From Bacillota bacterium (GTDB lineage: Bacteria; Bacillota_I; Bacilli_A; RFN20; CAG-826), in contig JAPLKQ010000160.1 in NCBI GenBank assembly GCA_026387995.1, forward strand, positions 3,266 through 12,986: DNA of 9,721 nt, given 5' to 3'. Position numbers and translations under genes: made by a program. Shown here piece by piece: positions 1 through 7,243 of this stretch. The notes beneath the pieces were generated by a model. It saw nothing but the letters and a program-made list of their open reading frames with translations, did no database searches and had not been told where the DNA came from. How positions within the stretch are numbered: position 1 is the first letter of the stretch; the number at the start of each line of letters is the position of its first letter.

Positions 1-729
1 ATTGCCTTTTATCAACGGCCGCTCGGATTAAATAATTCGTCGACACGCGAAATCGCGCTCGATACCATTGCAAATCCGACTTCGTATGTACGTTTTACAC
101 TCCTATTCCGCATGGCAACAAGCGACGATAGCGGCTCTTCTTTAACCAGTATCGGTGCCGCCGGATACCATCTCTTTTTCGATTCCGGAACCAGGTTTGC
201 GGGAACGAAAGATGTCGTGAAAGCCGTTCGTTTAGGAGTTGAAAGTTCGAGCATTCATGACGTCATCGCGCCTGCGTCTACGACAGCTGGTTTCGTCGAT
301 GTCGGTGGTCCTATGGACTTAAATGGCGATGGCGTGTTTGATTTTACGAGCAACATTTTGAATGATGACGGAAGTTTCGACCCGAATTGCTATGAAATCG
401 CTTATGGCGAATTTTTGAGCCCTTTGGCTGACGAAAACTGGGGTACACCTACAGGCGTTGAAGCGCCCGGAAACGAAGAAGGTAACTTTTTCTATAATGC
501 ATCCTCCTATAAAGATGCAAAGCCACTCATTAACGCCACGCCGAAGACGGCTGCTTATCATCCCATCTCAACTTATGACACTTTGGGAATCCCTCTCGCC
601 ACGACAGATGAAAACGGTCTTGCAGAGATTACTTTTTCCATTTGGCTCGAGGGTTGGGATCACGCCTGTACGGATTTATTGACCGAAGCCACCTATGGCG
701 CGCAACTGCAATTTGCCGCGCAAAACTAG
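1..729 (+). CDS. SipW-dependent-type exported protein (TasA/camelysin-like), 5'-truncated by window edge
   Basis: The reading frame is open from base 1 to the TAG at 727-729, giving 242 visible residues. The ATG at 112 is internal, because in-frame coding continues upstream of it without a stop. No N-terminus or signal peptide is visible. The residues seen align along their length with the next gene product: a beta-rich stretch, an acidic loop DLNGDGVFDF (316-345), then YEIAYGEF, and near the end a strand with LEGWD followed by a final hydrophobic alternating strand. The next protein has DQDGYYDF, HEIMFGEY and AEGWD at matching places. The acidic loop fits the DxNxDGxxD calcium-binding pattern. 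There is no C-terminal membrane segment and no LPXTG sorting signal, so the product is probably released or polymerised outside the cell. The function as a matrix or fibre subunit is inferred from the paralogue's signal peptide and the nearby SipW-type peptidase. It could instead be an adhesin of unknown partner. Confidence 0.72.
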   Translation: MAFYQRPLGLNNSSTREIALDTIANPTSYVRFTLLFRMATSDDSGSSLTSIGAAGYHLFFDSGTRFAGTKDVVKAVRLGVESSSIHDVIAPASTTAGFVDVGGPMDLNGDGVFDFTSNILNDDGSFDPNCYEIAYGEFLSPLADENWGTPTGVEAPGNEEGNFFYNASSYKDAKPLINATPKTAAYHPISTYDTLGIPLATTDENGLAEITFSIWLEGWDHACTDLLTEATYGAQLQFAAQN

Positions 730-764
730 AACAAAAACATATTTCGAAAGACAATAGAAACGCG

Positions 765-772
765 AAAGGAGG
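765..772 (+). promoter_or_regulatory. Strong Shine-Dalgarno AAAGGAGG
   Basis: A near-consensus ribosome binding site lies 5 nt before the ATG at 778 and fixes that start. The 48-nt gap between the two exported-protein genes shows no terminator hairpin and no clear promoter, so the two are probably co-transcribed. Confidence 0.85.
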
Positions 773-777
773 GCCCT

Positions 778-867
778 ATGAAAAACATTAACGCTCAGCG
801 AAAACTCACGCTTCAATTACTAGTTACCGCCATCGCTTTTGGGGGCCTCATCACTGGAACTTTCGCG
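778..867 (+). other. SipW-cognate signal peptide coding segment
   Basis: Residues 1-30 carry a Lys/Arg-containing N-region, a Leu/Ala/Gly-rich hydrophobic core and the terminal GTFA before WFS. This is the pattern of signal peptides processed by SipW/ER-type peptidases rather than the AxA of ordinary type I signals. The exact cut site is predicted by eye from similarity to TasA. Confidence 0.7.
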
Positions 868-1890
868 TGGTTCTCCGTTGCTAATGATGTGAGTATCGGA
901 ACTTTTAATATTACTTACGGCGAGGCGGACAAAATTCAGTTTGGTCTCATTGTTCCTGCCAATCGTCCTGATTTGGGCGAAGCCGGATCTCTCACGTTTT
1001 TCGATAACCTTTCCGATGCAGATTTAGTGGCCTACGGTTATAACGATAAGGAATCGCCTTTGTCGCCTGTTTCTTCCATGTTCCAAAGTTTATGGCTCAA
1101 TGAATCAACTTTGCTCGATGACAATACCTTATTTCCGGTTTTACGATCTTCGTATAGTACCTATCAGAATACGACCAATTCTAATCAGGCAAGGTCGGGA
1201 TTCTTCCAATTCGAGTTTTATTTGAAATCAAATATGGACATGTATCTTTACCTCGACAGCACCGCGTCAATTGTCGCAGACTCTTTCGTAAATAGTCAAA
1301 AGAACGTGCAAAACGCCATTGAACTCGACAAGATTAGCGCTAGTTTGCGTGTTAGTTTTCTTTCATCTTTGGGCTTTAACATTTGGGAACCCAATACCGA
1401 AGTAGCCGGAACCACGGCTTTCGGAGGACGGCTGGATGTCTTAGACCAAGACGGTTATTACGATTTCGATGGCTCGCTTGGCGATTACCACGAAATCATG
1501 TTTGGTGAATATAACGATGCCTCCAAACTTGTCTACTCAGAAACTTCGCGCGCGAGCGCCGAAAAACCTTTTACAAGTTTTAATGCTTCAACCGCGAAAG
1601 ATGTTAATCCTTTGGATTTAGAAACTTCGATTGAGAATGGCCTCGTGGTTGTGCACGAAGACAGCAAAACCACCGCAACTTTAGCCGACCAAACGCTCAA
1701 CAGCAGCGCGCTTGCGTATCTTCCCGAATATACTCCGACACGCCTTGTCGTCACCGTCTACGCTGAAGGATGGGATCTTGATAATACGAACTTAATCCAG
1801 GATGCCAGTTTCTTGCTTAACCTAACACTCACTGGACGCTTTCGCGCTCCGACAGAGCCGCTTACTTTGAAGAATGAGGTAGTAGAATGA
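778..1890 (+). CDS. SipW-dependent-type exported protein (TasA/camelysin-like)
   Basis: This is a 370-residue secreted protein. The N-terminus has a short basic region (MKNINAQRK), a long hydrophobic core at 11-30 and the sequence GTFA/WFSVANDV. It resembles the signal peptides of TasA-class proteins, where the cut falls in GTWA/AFNDI, so cleavage is expected after Ala30. A short strand with G41 and ITYGEA follows, as in TasA-family mature N-termini. The rest is beta-rich with alternating hydrophobics. An acidic loop with DQDGYYDFD lies at residues 223-231, HEIMFGEY at 238-245 and AEGWD at 329-333, and a polar tail follows. It has no cysteine, no C-terminal anchor and no LPXTG. The upstream partial protein is a paralogue. 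The SipW-type peptidase encoded at 4910-5674 is the likely processing enzyme. The start is supported by the RBS at 765-772, and the stop overlaps the next ATG by 4 nt. Secretion and peptidase class are well supported; the role as a matrix fibre is inference. Confidence 0.8.
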   Translation: MKNINAQRKLTLQLLVTAIAFGGLITGTFAWFSVANDVSIGTFNITYGEADKIQFGLIVPANRPDLGEAGSLTFFDNLSDADLVAYGYNDKESPLSPVSSMFQSLWLNESTLLDDNTLFPVLRSSYSTYQNTTNSNQARSGFFQFEFYLKSNMDMYLYLDSTASIVADSFVNSQKNVQNAIELDKISASLRVSFLSSLGFNIWEPNTEVAGTTAFGGRLDVLDQDGYYDFDGSLGDYHEIMFGEYNDASKLVYSETSRASAEKPFTSFNASTAKDVNPLDLETSIENGLVVVHEDSKTTATLADQTLNSSALAYLPEYTPTRLVVTVYAEGWDLDNTNLIQDASFLLNLTLTGRFRAPTEPLTLKNEVVE

Positions 1891-3416
1891 AAGATTTTTT
1901 TAATTATCTTCGAGCCCTGTTTGAGGCCTTGTTCGCTAACATTGGCCAATTTTTTAAAACAGCGTTCATCTCGCCATGGGCAAATATTCGCGGAAATTTT
2001 CAACTCTATCGCGATATATTTAATGTCTACGTCGGCGGTTTTGGCGTATGGGGCTGGGTTCTTTACATTTTTTACCTGTTGTTATGGGCTGCTTTATTCA
2101 TTGCTATCGTCTATCTTATCTACTGCTTCATTATAAAATACATCAAATACCATGACCGAAAACTCGACAAAACCAAACTCATCGAACAAGTCCAAAAATT
2201 GAATGATCAACTCTACACCGCTATTTTAGAAAAGAACGAAATATTGAATTTAAAGGTTGGCTCTCTTGGCATTCAACCTGGGACGCCAGGAGCCCCAAAG
2301 GCCAAGACCGACAACGATTTTTCAAATTCCCGCTTTCCAAAATTAGCTGCTGTCGATTACAAATATCTTACTTACAAGACACATATCGAAATGCCCGAAA
2401 TTGATGCGGCATTAACGCTTGAACAATTGATTAACAAATATCGTTTCTTCGCTGCTTCGCAGATGAAACTATATTATGATCTCAAAACATTACGGACATT
2501 CTTTGCGGCCATGGGTACAACCAAGCTCATTATTTTGGAAGGTATTTCCGGAACCGGCAAAACGTCGTTACCGTATTCGCTTGTCAAATTTTTTCAGAAT
2601 GATGTCAAAATTTGCTCAGTCCAACCATCGTGGCGTGACCGAAGCGAACTCATTGGTTATTACAACGAATTTGCCAAGAAATTCAATGAGACCGAATTTT
2701 TAAAAGCCGTTTATGAAACGACTTATCGCGAAGACAACTGTTTGATTGTCCTCGACGAAATGAACTTGGCACGTATCGAATACTATTTTGCAGAATTCTT
2801 ATCCATCATGGAAATGCCGAACGTCGCTGAATGGACGATTGAAATCAGCAATAAACCCGACCCTGGAGACCCGAAGCATTTGATTGATGGCAAACTATTG
2901 ATTCCGCAGAATTTGTGGTTCATTGGTACCGCCAATAACGATGACTCCACTTTCACCATTACTGATAAAGTCTATGACCGTGCGATGACGCTAACGTTTT
3001 CTAGTAAAGGCGTGGCTTTTGACTGCCCTTTCACTGAACCCGTCAGCATTACTTTCGATTTCCTGAACAAATTATTCCAAGAAGCCCAAACGAATTATCC
3101 GATGACAGAAGTCACTTTAGATAAGTTCAAAAAACTCGACACCTTTATCTTTAATAAATTCAGTTTAGCCTTCGGCAACCGTATTCAAAAGCAAATGAAA
3201 ATCTTTGTTCCCAATTACGTTGCTGCAGGCGGAACTGAAGTCGAAGCCCTCGATTATATATTTGCGAGTAAAATTCTCAAAAAATTCGTTTCGCTCAACA
3301 TCGCTTTCCTCCACGAAGAACTAAAAGAACTGATTAGCGAAATCGAAAAGCTTTTCGGAAAAGGCAATTTTGCCCAATCCAAAAAGATTATCGAAGACTT
3401 CATTAAAATGAGTTAA
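1887..3416 (+). CDS. Membrane-anchored McrB-like AAA+ ATPase
   Basis: This is a 509-residue protein. An amphipathic N-terminal part (1-50) precedes a strongly hydrophobic segment at about 52-86, then a basic and heptad-like stretch (89-123) and a Gly/Pro/Lys linker. The AAA+ core starts near residue 205. Walker A is GISGTGKT (219-226). Walker B is LIVLDE (286-291), continuing as MNLARIEYYF, which is the hallmark of the McrB/GTPase-like AAA+ branch. Sensor 1 lies in GTANND (347-352) and DKVYDRA (360-366) contains the likely arginine finger. It should hydrolyse a nucleotide and form a ring; McrB itself uses GTP, but which nucleotide is used here cannot be told. Classical McrB proteins carry a DNA-recognition domain in front of the AAA+ core; here that place is taken by a membrane anchor. 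The ATG overlaps the TGA of the upstream exported protein (ATGA), suggesting translational coupling. The next gene, 12 nt downstream, appears to be its partner. The substrate is unknown. Confidence 0.85.
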   Translation: MKDFFNYLRALFEALFANIGQFFKTAFISPWANIRGNFQLYRDIFNVYVGGFGVWGWVLYIFYLLLWAALFIAIVYLIYCFIIKYIKYHDRKLDKTKLIEQVQKLNDQLYTAILEKNEILNLKVGSLGIQPGTPGAPKAKTDNDFSNSRFPKLAAVDYKYLTYKTHIEMPEIDAALTLEQLINKYRFFAASQMKLYYDLKTLRTFFAAMGTTKLIILEGISGTGKTSLPYSLVKFFQNDVKICSVQPSWRDRSELIGYYNEFAKKFNETEFLKAVYETTYREDNCLIVLDEMNLARIEYYFAEFLSIMEMPNVAEWTIEISNKPDPGDPKHLIDGKLLIPQNLWFIGTANNDDSTFTITDKVYDRAMTLTFSSKGVAFDCPFTEPVSITFDFLNKLFQEAQTNYPMTEVTLDKFKKLDTFIFNKFSLAFGNRIQKQMKIFVPNYVAAGGTEVEALDYIFASKILKKFVSLNIAFLHEELKELISEIEKLFGKGNFAQSKKIIEDFIKMS

Positions 3417-3417
3417 T

Positions 3418-3422
3418 AGGAG
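3418..3422 (+). promoter_or_regulatory. Shine-Dalgarno AGGAG
   Basis: AGGAG lies 6 nt before the ATG at 3429, inside the 12-nt gap after the ATPase gene. It supports that start and tight co-expression of the two genes. Confidence 0.8.
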
Positions 3423-3428
3423 AACGAC

Positions 3429-4859
3429 ATGGAATTGGTTTCTAATCCCGTTGAACGGTTAAAAAAGAAATACCGAAAACGCATCGATAAGATGGTTTTG
3501 AACGATGATTCTTTTTCTGACCTCTTAAACGTGATCAAATCAGCACCTAAAAAAGAAATCGGCGGCGCCTCAAGGCGCGAAAACAAAAAATGCGATAGTG
3601 TATTCATCGTTGAAATCGAGCGTTGCCTCCAGTCTATTGAAAAAATAGTGCATAACCCACGCCAATTCATCAAAGAAGAGTATGAAGTCGTTCCTGTTGA
3701 GATAGCCAAAAAGATTGGTTCACAGTCTATTCGGCATCTTGCAATGCATAGTGAATTTGTCAAAGAAATCAAACCGAATGGTGACGTTGTACCTGATAAG
3801 ATTTTGGCAACCTTAATTGACGAAGAAATCGCGATTTACGAGAACCGCTTTGTCATGACGCTAATCCGAAAGTTGGTCCTATTCATCGAGCTTCGCTTTC
3901 GTTATATCGAAAAACATTGGGATTCCAACAATAGTGATGTTGTAACGATGAAATCAACTGTCGTCATTGAGGGCATTAAATATGAGTATGAGTCTTCGCT
4001 TAAACTCTTAGTTCCCAGCGAAGACGAAGGCGAAAAAGCGAAAAACGACAATCTTCTAAAGCGATTGGCCATTCTTCGTCAAAGAGTCAACTATCTCCTT
4101 TCAACGCCGTTTATGAGAGCAATGAAAAAGGCGAATGTTGTGACTGGAAAAATCCAGATGACGAACTTGTTAAGAACAAATTCGGATTATCGCAAAGCCT
4201 ATGAATTATGGAATTTCATTAGCAGATATGATGATACAGGCGTTACGTACTCTGTCAAAGAAGATAAAATCGCTTTTGATAATGATTATTTGAATCAACT
4301 TTATGCACTAATGCTTGGCTCTTTCCTGTCATTGCGAAGCGACAAATCACTGCCGGCGCCAAAAGCAACGAAAAAATACACAGTCACGCCGCAGTTTGTT
4401 CAACCTATTTTTGATAAAGAATTGGCTGACGATCGGTTCCTTGAAAAAATGAATGGGAAAAATGTCGCTCTACGCATTAAAACAGCTGCTCAAATCGAAA
4501 AACAGGAAAAACGTTTAGCCGAAAAAGAAAAAGAGCGACTTAAAAAGATTAAAGAAGCAGAAATGAAAAAGGCTGCCGAAGAGGCTCGTAAGTTAAAAGA
4601 ACTCGAAAAGGCCAAAGCCAAAAAAGAACGCGAGAAAACATTGGCAGCCGAGAGAAAAATCGCGGCTCAATTCAAACTCAAGGCCATCGCCGAAGAGAAA
4701 AAGCTTCGTCGCCGGGAGGAAGCTATCCGGAGAGCCGAAATCAGAGCGGAAGAACGAAAGATACTTGAAGAACAAGAACGGTTAAAGTCAACCCGCGAGC
4801 GAATCAAAAAACTTGCTATTGAAACAAAATCCCCTGTAAAAAAGCCATCAAATATCTAA
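3429..4859 (+). CDS. DUF2357-like (McrC-type adaptor) protein with long C-terminal coiled coil
   Basis: This is a 476-residue soluble protein with no signal peptide or membrane segment. Residues about 50-300 form a helical domain. Two patches recall DUF2357 proteins that accompany McrB-like ATPases: IAIYENRFVMTLIRKL (134-149) and, later, VTGKIQMTNLLRTNSDYRKA (238-257) followed by YELWNFISRY. From about 353 to 463 the protein is almost purely Lys/Glu/Ala/Arg with heptad spacing and no proline, consistent with a long coiled coil; the tail is basic. DUF2357 proteins often continue into a PD-(D/E)xK nuclease. No such motif is apparent here, and the coiled coil occupies the place where a nuclease might be. 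The RBS and 12-nt spacing tie it to the McrB-like ATPase, so it is probably that enzyme's adaptor or effector. The family call is by eye and moderately sure; the coiled coil is clear. No function can be assigned with confidence. Confidence 0.65.
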   Translation: MELVSNPVERLKKKYRKRIDKMVLNDDSFSDLLNVIKSAPKKEIGGASRRENKKCDSVFIVEIERCLQSIEKIVHNPRQFIKEEYEVVPVEIAKKIGSQSIRHLAMHSEFVKEIKPNGDVVPDKILATLIDEEIAIYENRFVMTLIRKLVLFIELRFRYIEKHWDSNNSDVVTMKSTVVIEGIKYEYESSLKLLVPSEDEGEKAKNDNLLKRLAILRQRVNYLLSTPFMRAMKKANVVTGKIQMTNLLRTNSDYRKAYELWNFISRYDDTGVTYSVKEDKIAFDNDYLNQLYALMLGSFLSLRSDKSLPAPKATKKYTVTPQFVQPIFDKELADDRFLEKMNGKNVALRIKTAAQIEKQEKRLAEKEKERLKKIKEAEMKKAAEEARKLKELEKAKAKKEREKTLAAERKIAAQFKLKAIAEEKKLRRREEAIRRAEIRAEERKILEEQERLKSTRERIKKLAIETKSPVKKPSNI

Positions 4860-4895
4860 TGCGTACACCAACTAATTGCTATCCATCGTTCTATT

Positions 4896-4904
4896 GAAAG
4901 GAAA
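4896..4904 (+). promoter_or_regulatory. Ribosome binding site GAAAGGAAA
   Basis: A purine-rich site precedes the ATG at 4910 by 5 nt. The 50-nt gap between 4860 and 4909 shows no hairpin terminator and no convincing promoter, so transcription probably reads through from the upstream genes. Confidence 0.65.
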
Positions 4905-4909
4905 TCTCA

Positions 4910-5674
4910 ATGAAAAATACCTTGGTTTCAAAAAAGACAAAAGAGCACAAAAAAACATCGTTAATCAGCAAGCTGCTCACTTGGTTCTTGAGCATCTTTG
5001 TCTTTTTGTTATTGAGTGTTGAAGTCATGGGTTTCATCACCGCTCGAAGTAATTACGGAGTCAGTTCTATTTTCGGTTATCAAACAATGATCGTCCTTAC
5101 GGATTCGATGGATCCCACACTGCCGGTCGGTGATGGCATTATTGTTCAAAAAGTGGACTATTCCACTCTCGTCGCCTCGACCACGCTCGAAAGTCACGAT
5201 GGCGACATTATCACTTTTTACCGATCCAACGATGGCGTCATCGTCACTCATCGGATTATCCAAGTCATTGAAAACATTGATGGTACGAGGACTTTTCGTT
5301 GCTTGGGCGATAATTTGCATGCCACGAACTGCCCGACCAGTGGTTGTAGCGTCGCAAATTCAGATTTCGTCGCTGAAAAATACGTCCTTGGAAAAGTCAT
5401 CGACGTGAGCCCCGCGATAGGAAAAGTCCATTCCTTTTTTTCCTCCCCATGGATTACTTTCTTCCTTGTGCTTGTCCCCCTTGGTTTGATTTTTCTGAGC
5501 TCGTTAAAAGATCTCATTAAAGTCGCCAAAGGAAAAGAAGAGGTTTCGGGCGACAAAGACTTAGATAGTGAGGAATTTGCCGAGATAAAAGAGAAACAAA
5601 AACTCGAAATGTTGAAAGAGATTGAAAAAGAAAAAATGCTTAAAGAGATAAAAGAGAACGAGGAAAAGAGGTAG
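4910..5674 (+). CDS. sipW: Type I signal peptidase, SipW/ER (S26B) type, with charged C-terminal tail
   Basis: This is a 254-residue membrane protease. A basic N-terminus is followed by a membrane segment at about 22-43. The outward-facing catalytic domain then has TDSMDPTLPVGD with nucleophile Ser66, and VTHRI with His114. In the SipW/ER/archaeal branch, His replaces the Lys of the usual bacterial enzyme, so this is a Ser-His peptidase. GDN at 133-135 likely supplies the conserved Asp134. A second membrane segment lies at about 180-199. The last 55 residues are a Lys/Glu-rich tail, expected in the cytoplasm, containing two near copies of MLKEI. The loop after GDN carries Cys141 and Cys146, with Cys131 nearby. 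The enzyme should remove the signal peptides of the two exported proteins encoded upstream. Assignment to S26B is firm; the symbol reflects type, not proven orthology. Confidence 0.9.
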   Translation: MKNTLVSKKTKEHKKTSLISKLLTWFLSIFVFLLLSVEVMGFITARSNYGVSSIFGYQTMIVLTDSMDPTLPVGDGIIVQKVDYSTLVASTTLESHDGDIITFYRSNDGVIVTHRIIQVIENIDGTRTFRCLGDNLHATNCPTSGCSVANSDFVAEKYVLGKVIDVSPAIGKVHSFFSSPWITFFLVLVPLGLIFLSSLKDLIKVAKGKEEVSGDKDLDSEEFAEIKEKQKLEMLKEIEKEKMLKEIKENEEKR

Positions 5675-5683
5675 AATAAGTTA

Positions 5684-7243
5684 ATGAATAAGCAGAACAG
5701 ACTAACGAAATTGCCTCGCAATCACGAGTTGCCTTTACTTATTTTCGTGATCTTTTTCGTTACGCTGTTCATTGGCTATTTCATGGTGATGATTACTGGG
5801 GTCAGAAATGGCTTCATTAATCCAACTTATGCAACTTGGCTTTCCATATTCTCTGGCTCCTTAACTTTATGTTGTTTTGCGGTCGCCGGGATGGAAATGC
5901 GACGCCTTCATCAAGTCACTCAAATGCGTTTCAATTTCGACACGTTCACGACGGTTCAGGATGTCGACTCGGAGCCTCGCTTTCTGACGACCATTTCGCG
6001 ACGCTTCAAAAAAGAACTCCATCACCGTGCTTTGGTCAGTTTCTCAATTTATGATGTGAAGAAAGACGCGGTCAACCAATTAGGGTATCAAACCGGAGCG
6101 ACTGTCCCCAGCCTAGTTTTCTCGACCATCCAAGAGTTTTTTGCCAATAATCCCGAAGTTGAATGTGGCTTTGATTATAATGAGAATTTTCTTCTTTATA
6201 TCCATTACAACGAAGAGAAAGAAATCGACGTGACTTTAAATAAATTGAAAGACGCCATCCGCAAAAATCTAGAAAAAGGCGGTATTCAAATCGGTCGCGA
6301 TATCAGTTATGGCGTCTATTTTCATAACGAGGTTGGCGTCGAGCCAATCGAGATGCTTCGCCGTTCATTAATGGCGGGTGACTTTGGCAAATTGACCAAC
6401 CAGGGCGGCATTACGGTCTACGAAGAAGGTTTATTTGATAACGGAATGGCCAATAACGTCCAATACTACGATGAAATCACTCAAGGATTGGAACGTCATG
6501 AGTTTGAAATCTATTATCAACCTAAATTCAATTTGAATCTTAACCATTTCGCTGGTGCTGAGGCATTAATCCGCTGGCATCACCCGCAAAGAGGCTTTTT
6601 GACCCCCGCTTCATTTATTCCTTATGCCGAACAATCCGATTTAATTACGCACGTTGATAATTACGTTTTTGCGATGGTTTGCCAAGATATCAACAAATGG
6701 AAATCGACTGGCGAAAGACTGCTGCCGATTTCGATCAATATTTCGAAGAAATCTCTCTATTTCACTGATTTAATCTCCGTCATCACCGCTACTTTGAAAA
6801 CCTACAAAATGAATCCTCTGCTTCTAGAAATGGAAATTACTGAATCGGCCACCGTCAAAGATAACTTATTTGTCTTATCGATCATTAAAAAGATGCAAGC
6901 TCTGAATATTAAAGTCGGCATCGACGATTTCGGCACTGGCTATTCGTCTTTGAGCTCTTTGAAGCGTCTGCCTTTCAATAACGTCAAAATCGATAAGTCG
7001 TTCCTCGCGGATATTGAAGTTGACCAAAAGGCACGTGAAGTCGTGAAAGCCATCGTCAAACTCGTCCATGCTTTGGACATGGAGGTCATTGCCGAAGGTA
7101 TCGAGAACGAGAAGCAAGTTCCGATCTTAAAAGATTTGGGCTGCGACTTGATTCAAGGTTACTACTACGCTAAACCAATGCCAGCCGAAGAATATACAGC
7201 TTTCATCAGGAAAAACCGTTTTGAAAGGAACATCAAGTTATGA
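5684..7243 (+). CDS. Membrane-bound c-di-GMP phosphodiesterase (degenerate GGDEF + intact EAL)
   Basis: This is a 519-residue protein. Two membrane segments (about 15-39 and 50-70) anchor a cytoplasmic GGDEF-EAL pair. The GGDEF domain (about 85-250) is degenerate: the signature position reads YNENF (165-169), so cyclase activity is not expected. The EAL domain (about 260-510) keeps the residues known to bind metal and catalyse hydrolysis: Glu293 in EALIRW, Asn352 in SINIS, Glu384 in EMEITES, Asp414-Asp415 in IDDFGTGYSSL, Lys435 in KIDKSF, Glu471 in IAEGIE and Gln491 in QGYYYAKP. It should therefore hydrolyse c-di-GMP to pGpG, with the dead GGDEF domain perhaps serving as a regulatory nucleotide sensor. 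It starts 9 nt after the peptidase stop, with purine-rich GAGGAAAAGAGG upstream, and its TGA overlaps the next ATG. Position in the operon suggests local control of the exported-protein system, which is inference. Confidence 0.93.
   Translation: MNKQNRLTKLPRNHELPLLIFVIFFVTLFIGYFMVMITGVRNGFINPTYATWLSIFSGSLTLCCFAVAGMEMRRLHQVTQMRFNFDTFTTVQDVDSEPRFLTTISRRFKKELHHRALVSFSIYDVKKDAVNQLGYQTGATVPSLVFSTIQEFFANNPEVECGFDYNENFLLYIHYNEEKEIDVTLNKLKDAIRKNLEKGGIQIGRDISYGVYFHNEVGVEPIEMLRRSLMAGDFGKLTNQGGITVYEEGLFDNGMANNVQYYDEITQGLERHEFEIYYQPKFNLNLNHFAGAEALIRWHHPQRGFLTPASFIPYAEQSDLITHVDNYVFAMVCQDINKWKSTGERLLPISINISKKSLYFTDLISVITATLKTYKMNPLLLEMEITESATVKDNLFVLSIIKKMQALNIKVGIDDFGTGYSSLSSLKRLPFNNVKIDKSFLADIEVDQKAREVVKAIVKLVHALDMEVIAEGIENEKQVPILKDLGCDLIQGYYYAKPMPAEEYTAFIRKNRFERNIKL
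7223..7230 (+). promoter_or_regulatory. Ribosome binding site GAAAGGAA
   Basis: This site lies inside the end of the EAL gene, 9 nt before the ATG at 7240. It supports the overlapping start of the nucleosidase-like gene. Confidence 0.7.

Noticed and set aside
3565..3578. GC-rich hairpin GCGCC-TCAA-GGCGC followed by an A-rich run
   Set aside because: It lies inside the DUF2357-like gene, is followed by A rather than T on the + strand, and on the - strand the T-run is on the wrong side of the stem. It is not a credible terminator.
3413..3772. 119-codon minus-strand open frame
   Set aside because: It is antisense to the start of the DUF2357-like gene, with no ribosome binding site or recognisable motif.
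4485..4817. DNA-level tandem repeat in the AAA/GAA-rich stretch
   Set aside because: The repetitiveness comes from Lys/Glu/Ala codons of a coiled coil; no fixed repeat unit is kept at the nucleotide level.
1887..4859. A classical McrBC restriction system
   Set aside because: The AAA+ protein has a membrane anchor and no DNA-recognition domain, the partner lacks a visible nuclease motif, and the flanking genes concern secretion and c-di-GMP signalling.
5248..5721. 157-codon minus-strand open frame
   Set aside because: It is antisense to the signal peptidase gene; its Ser/Phe-rich composition mirrors the Lys/Glu-rich tail codons on the + strand and no protein family is recognisable.
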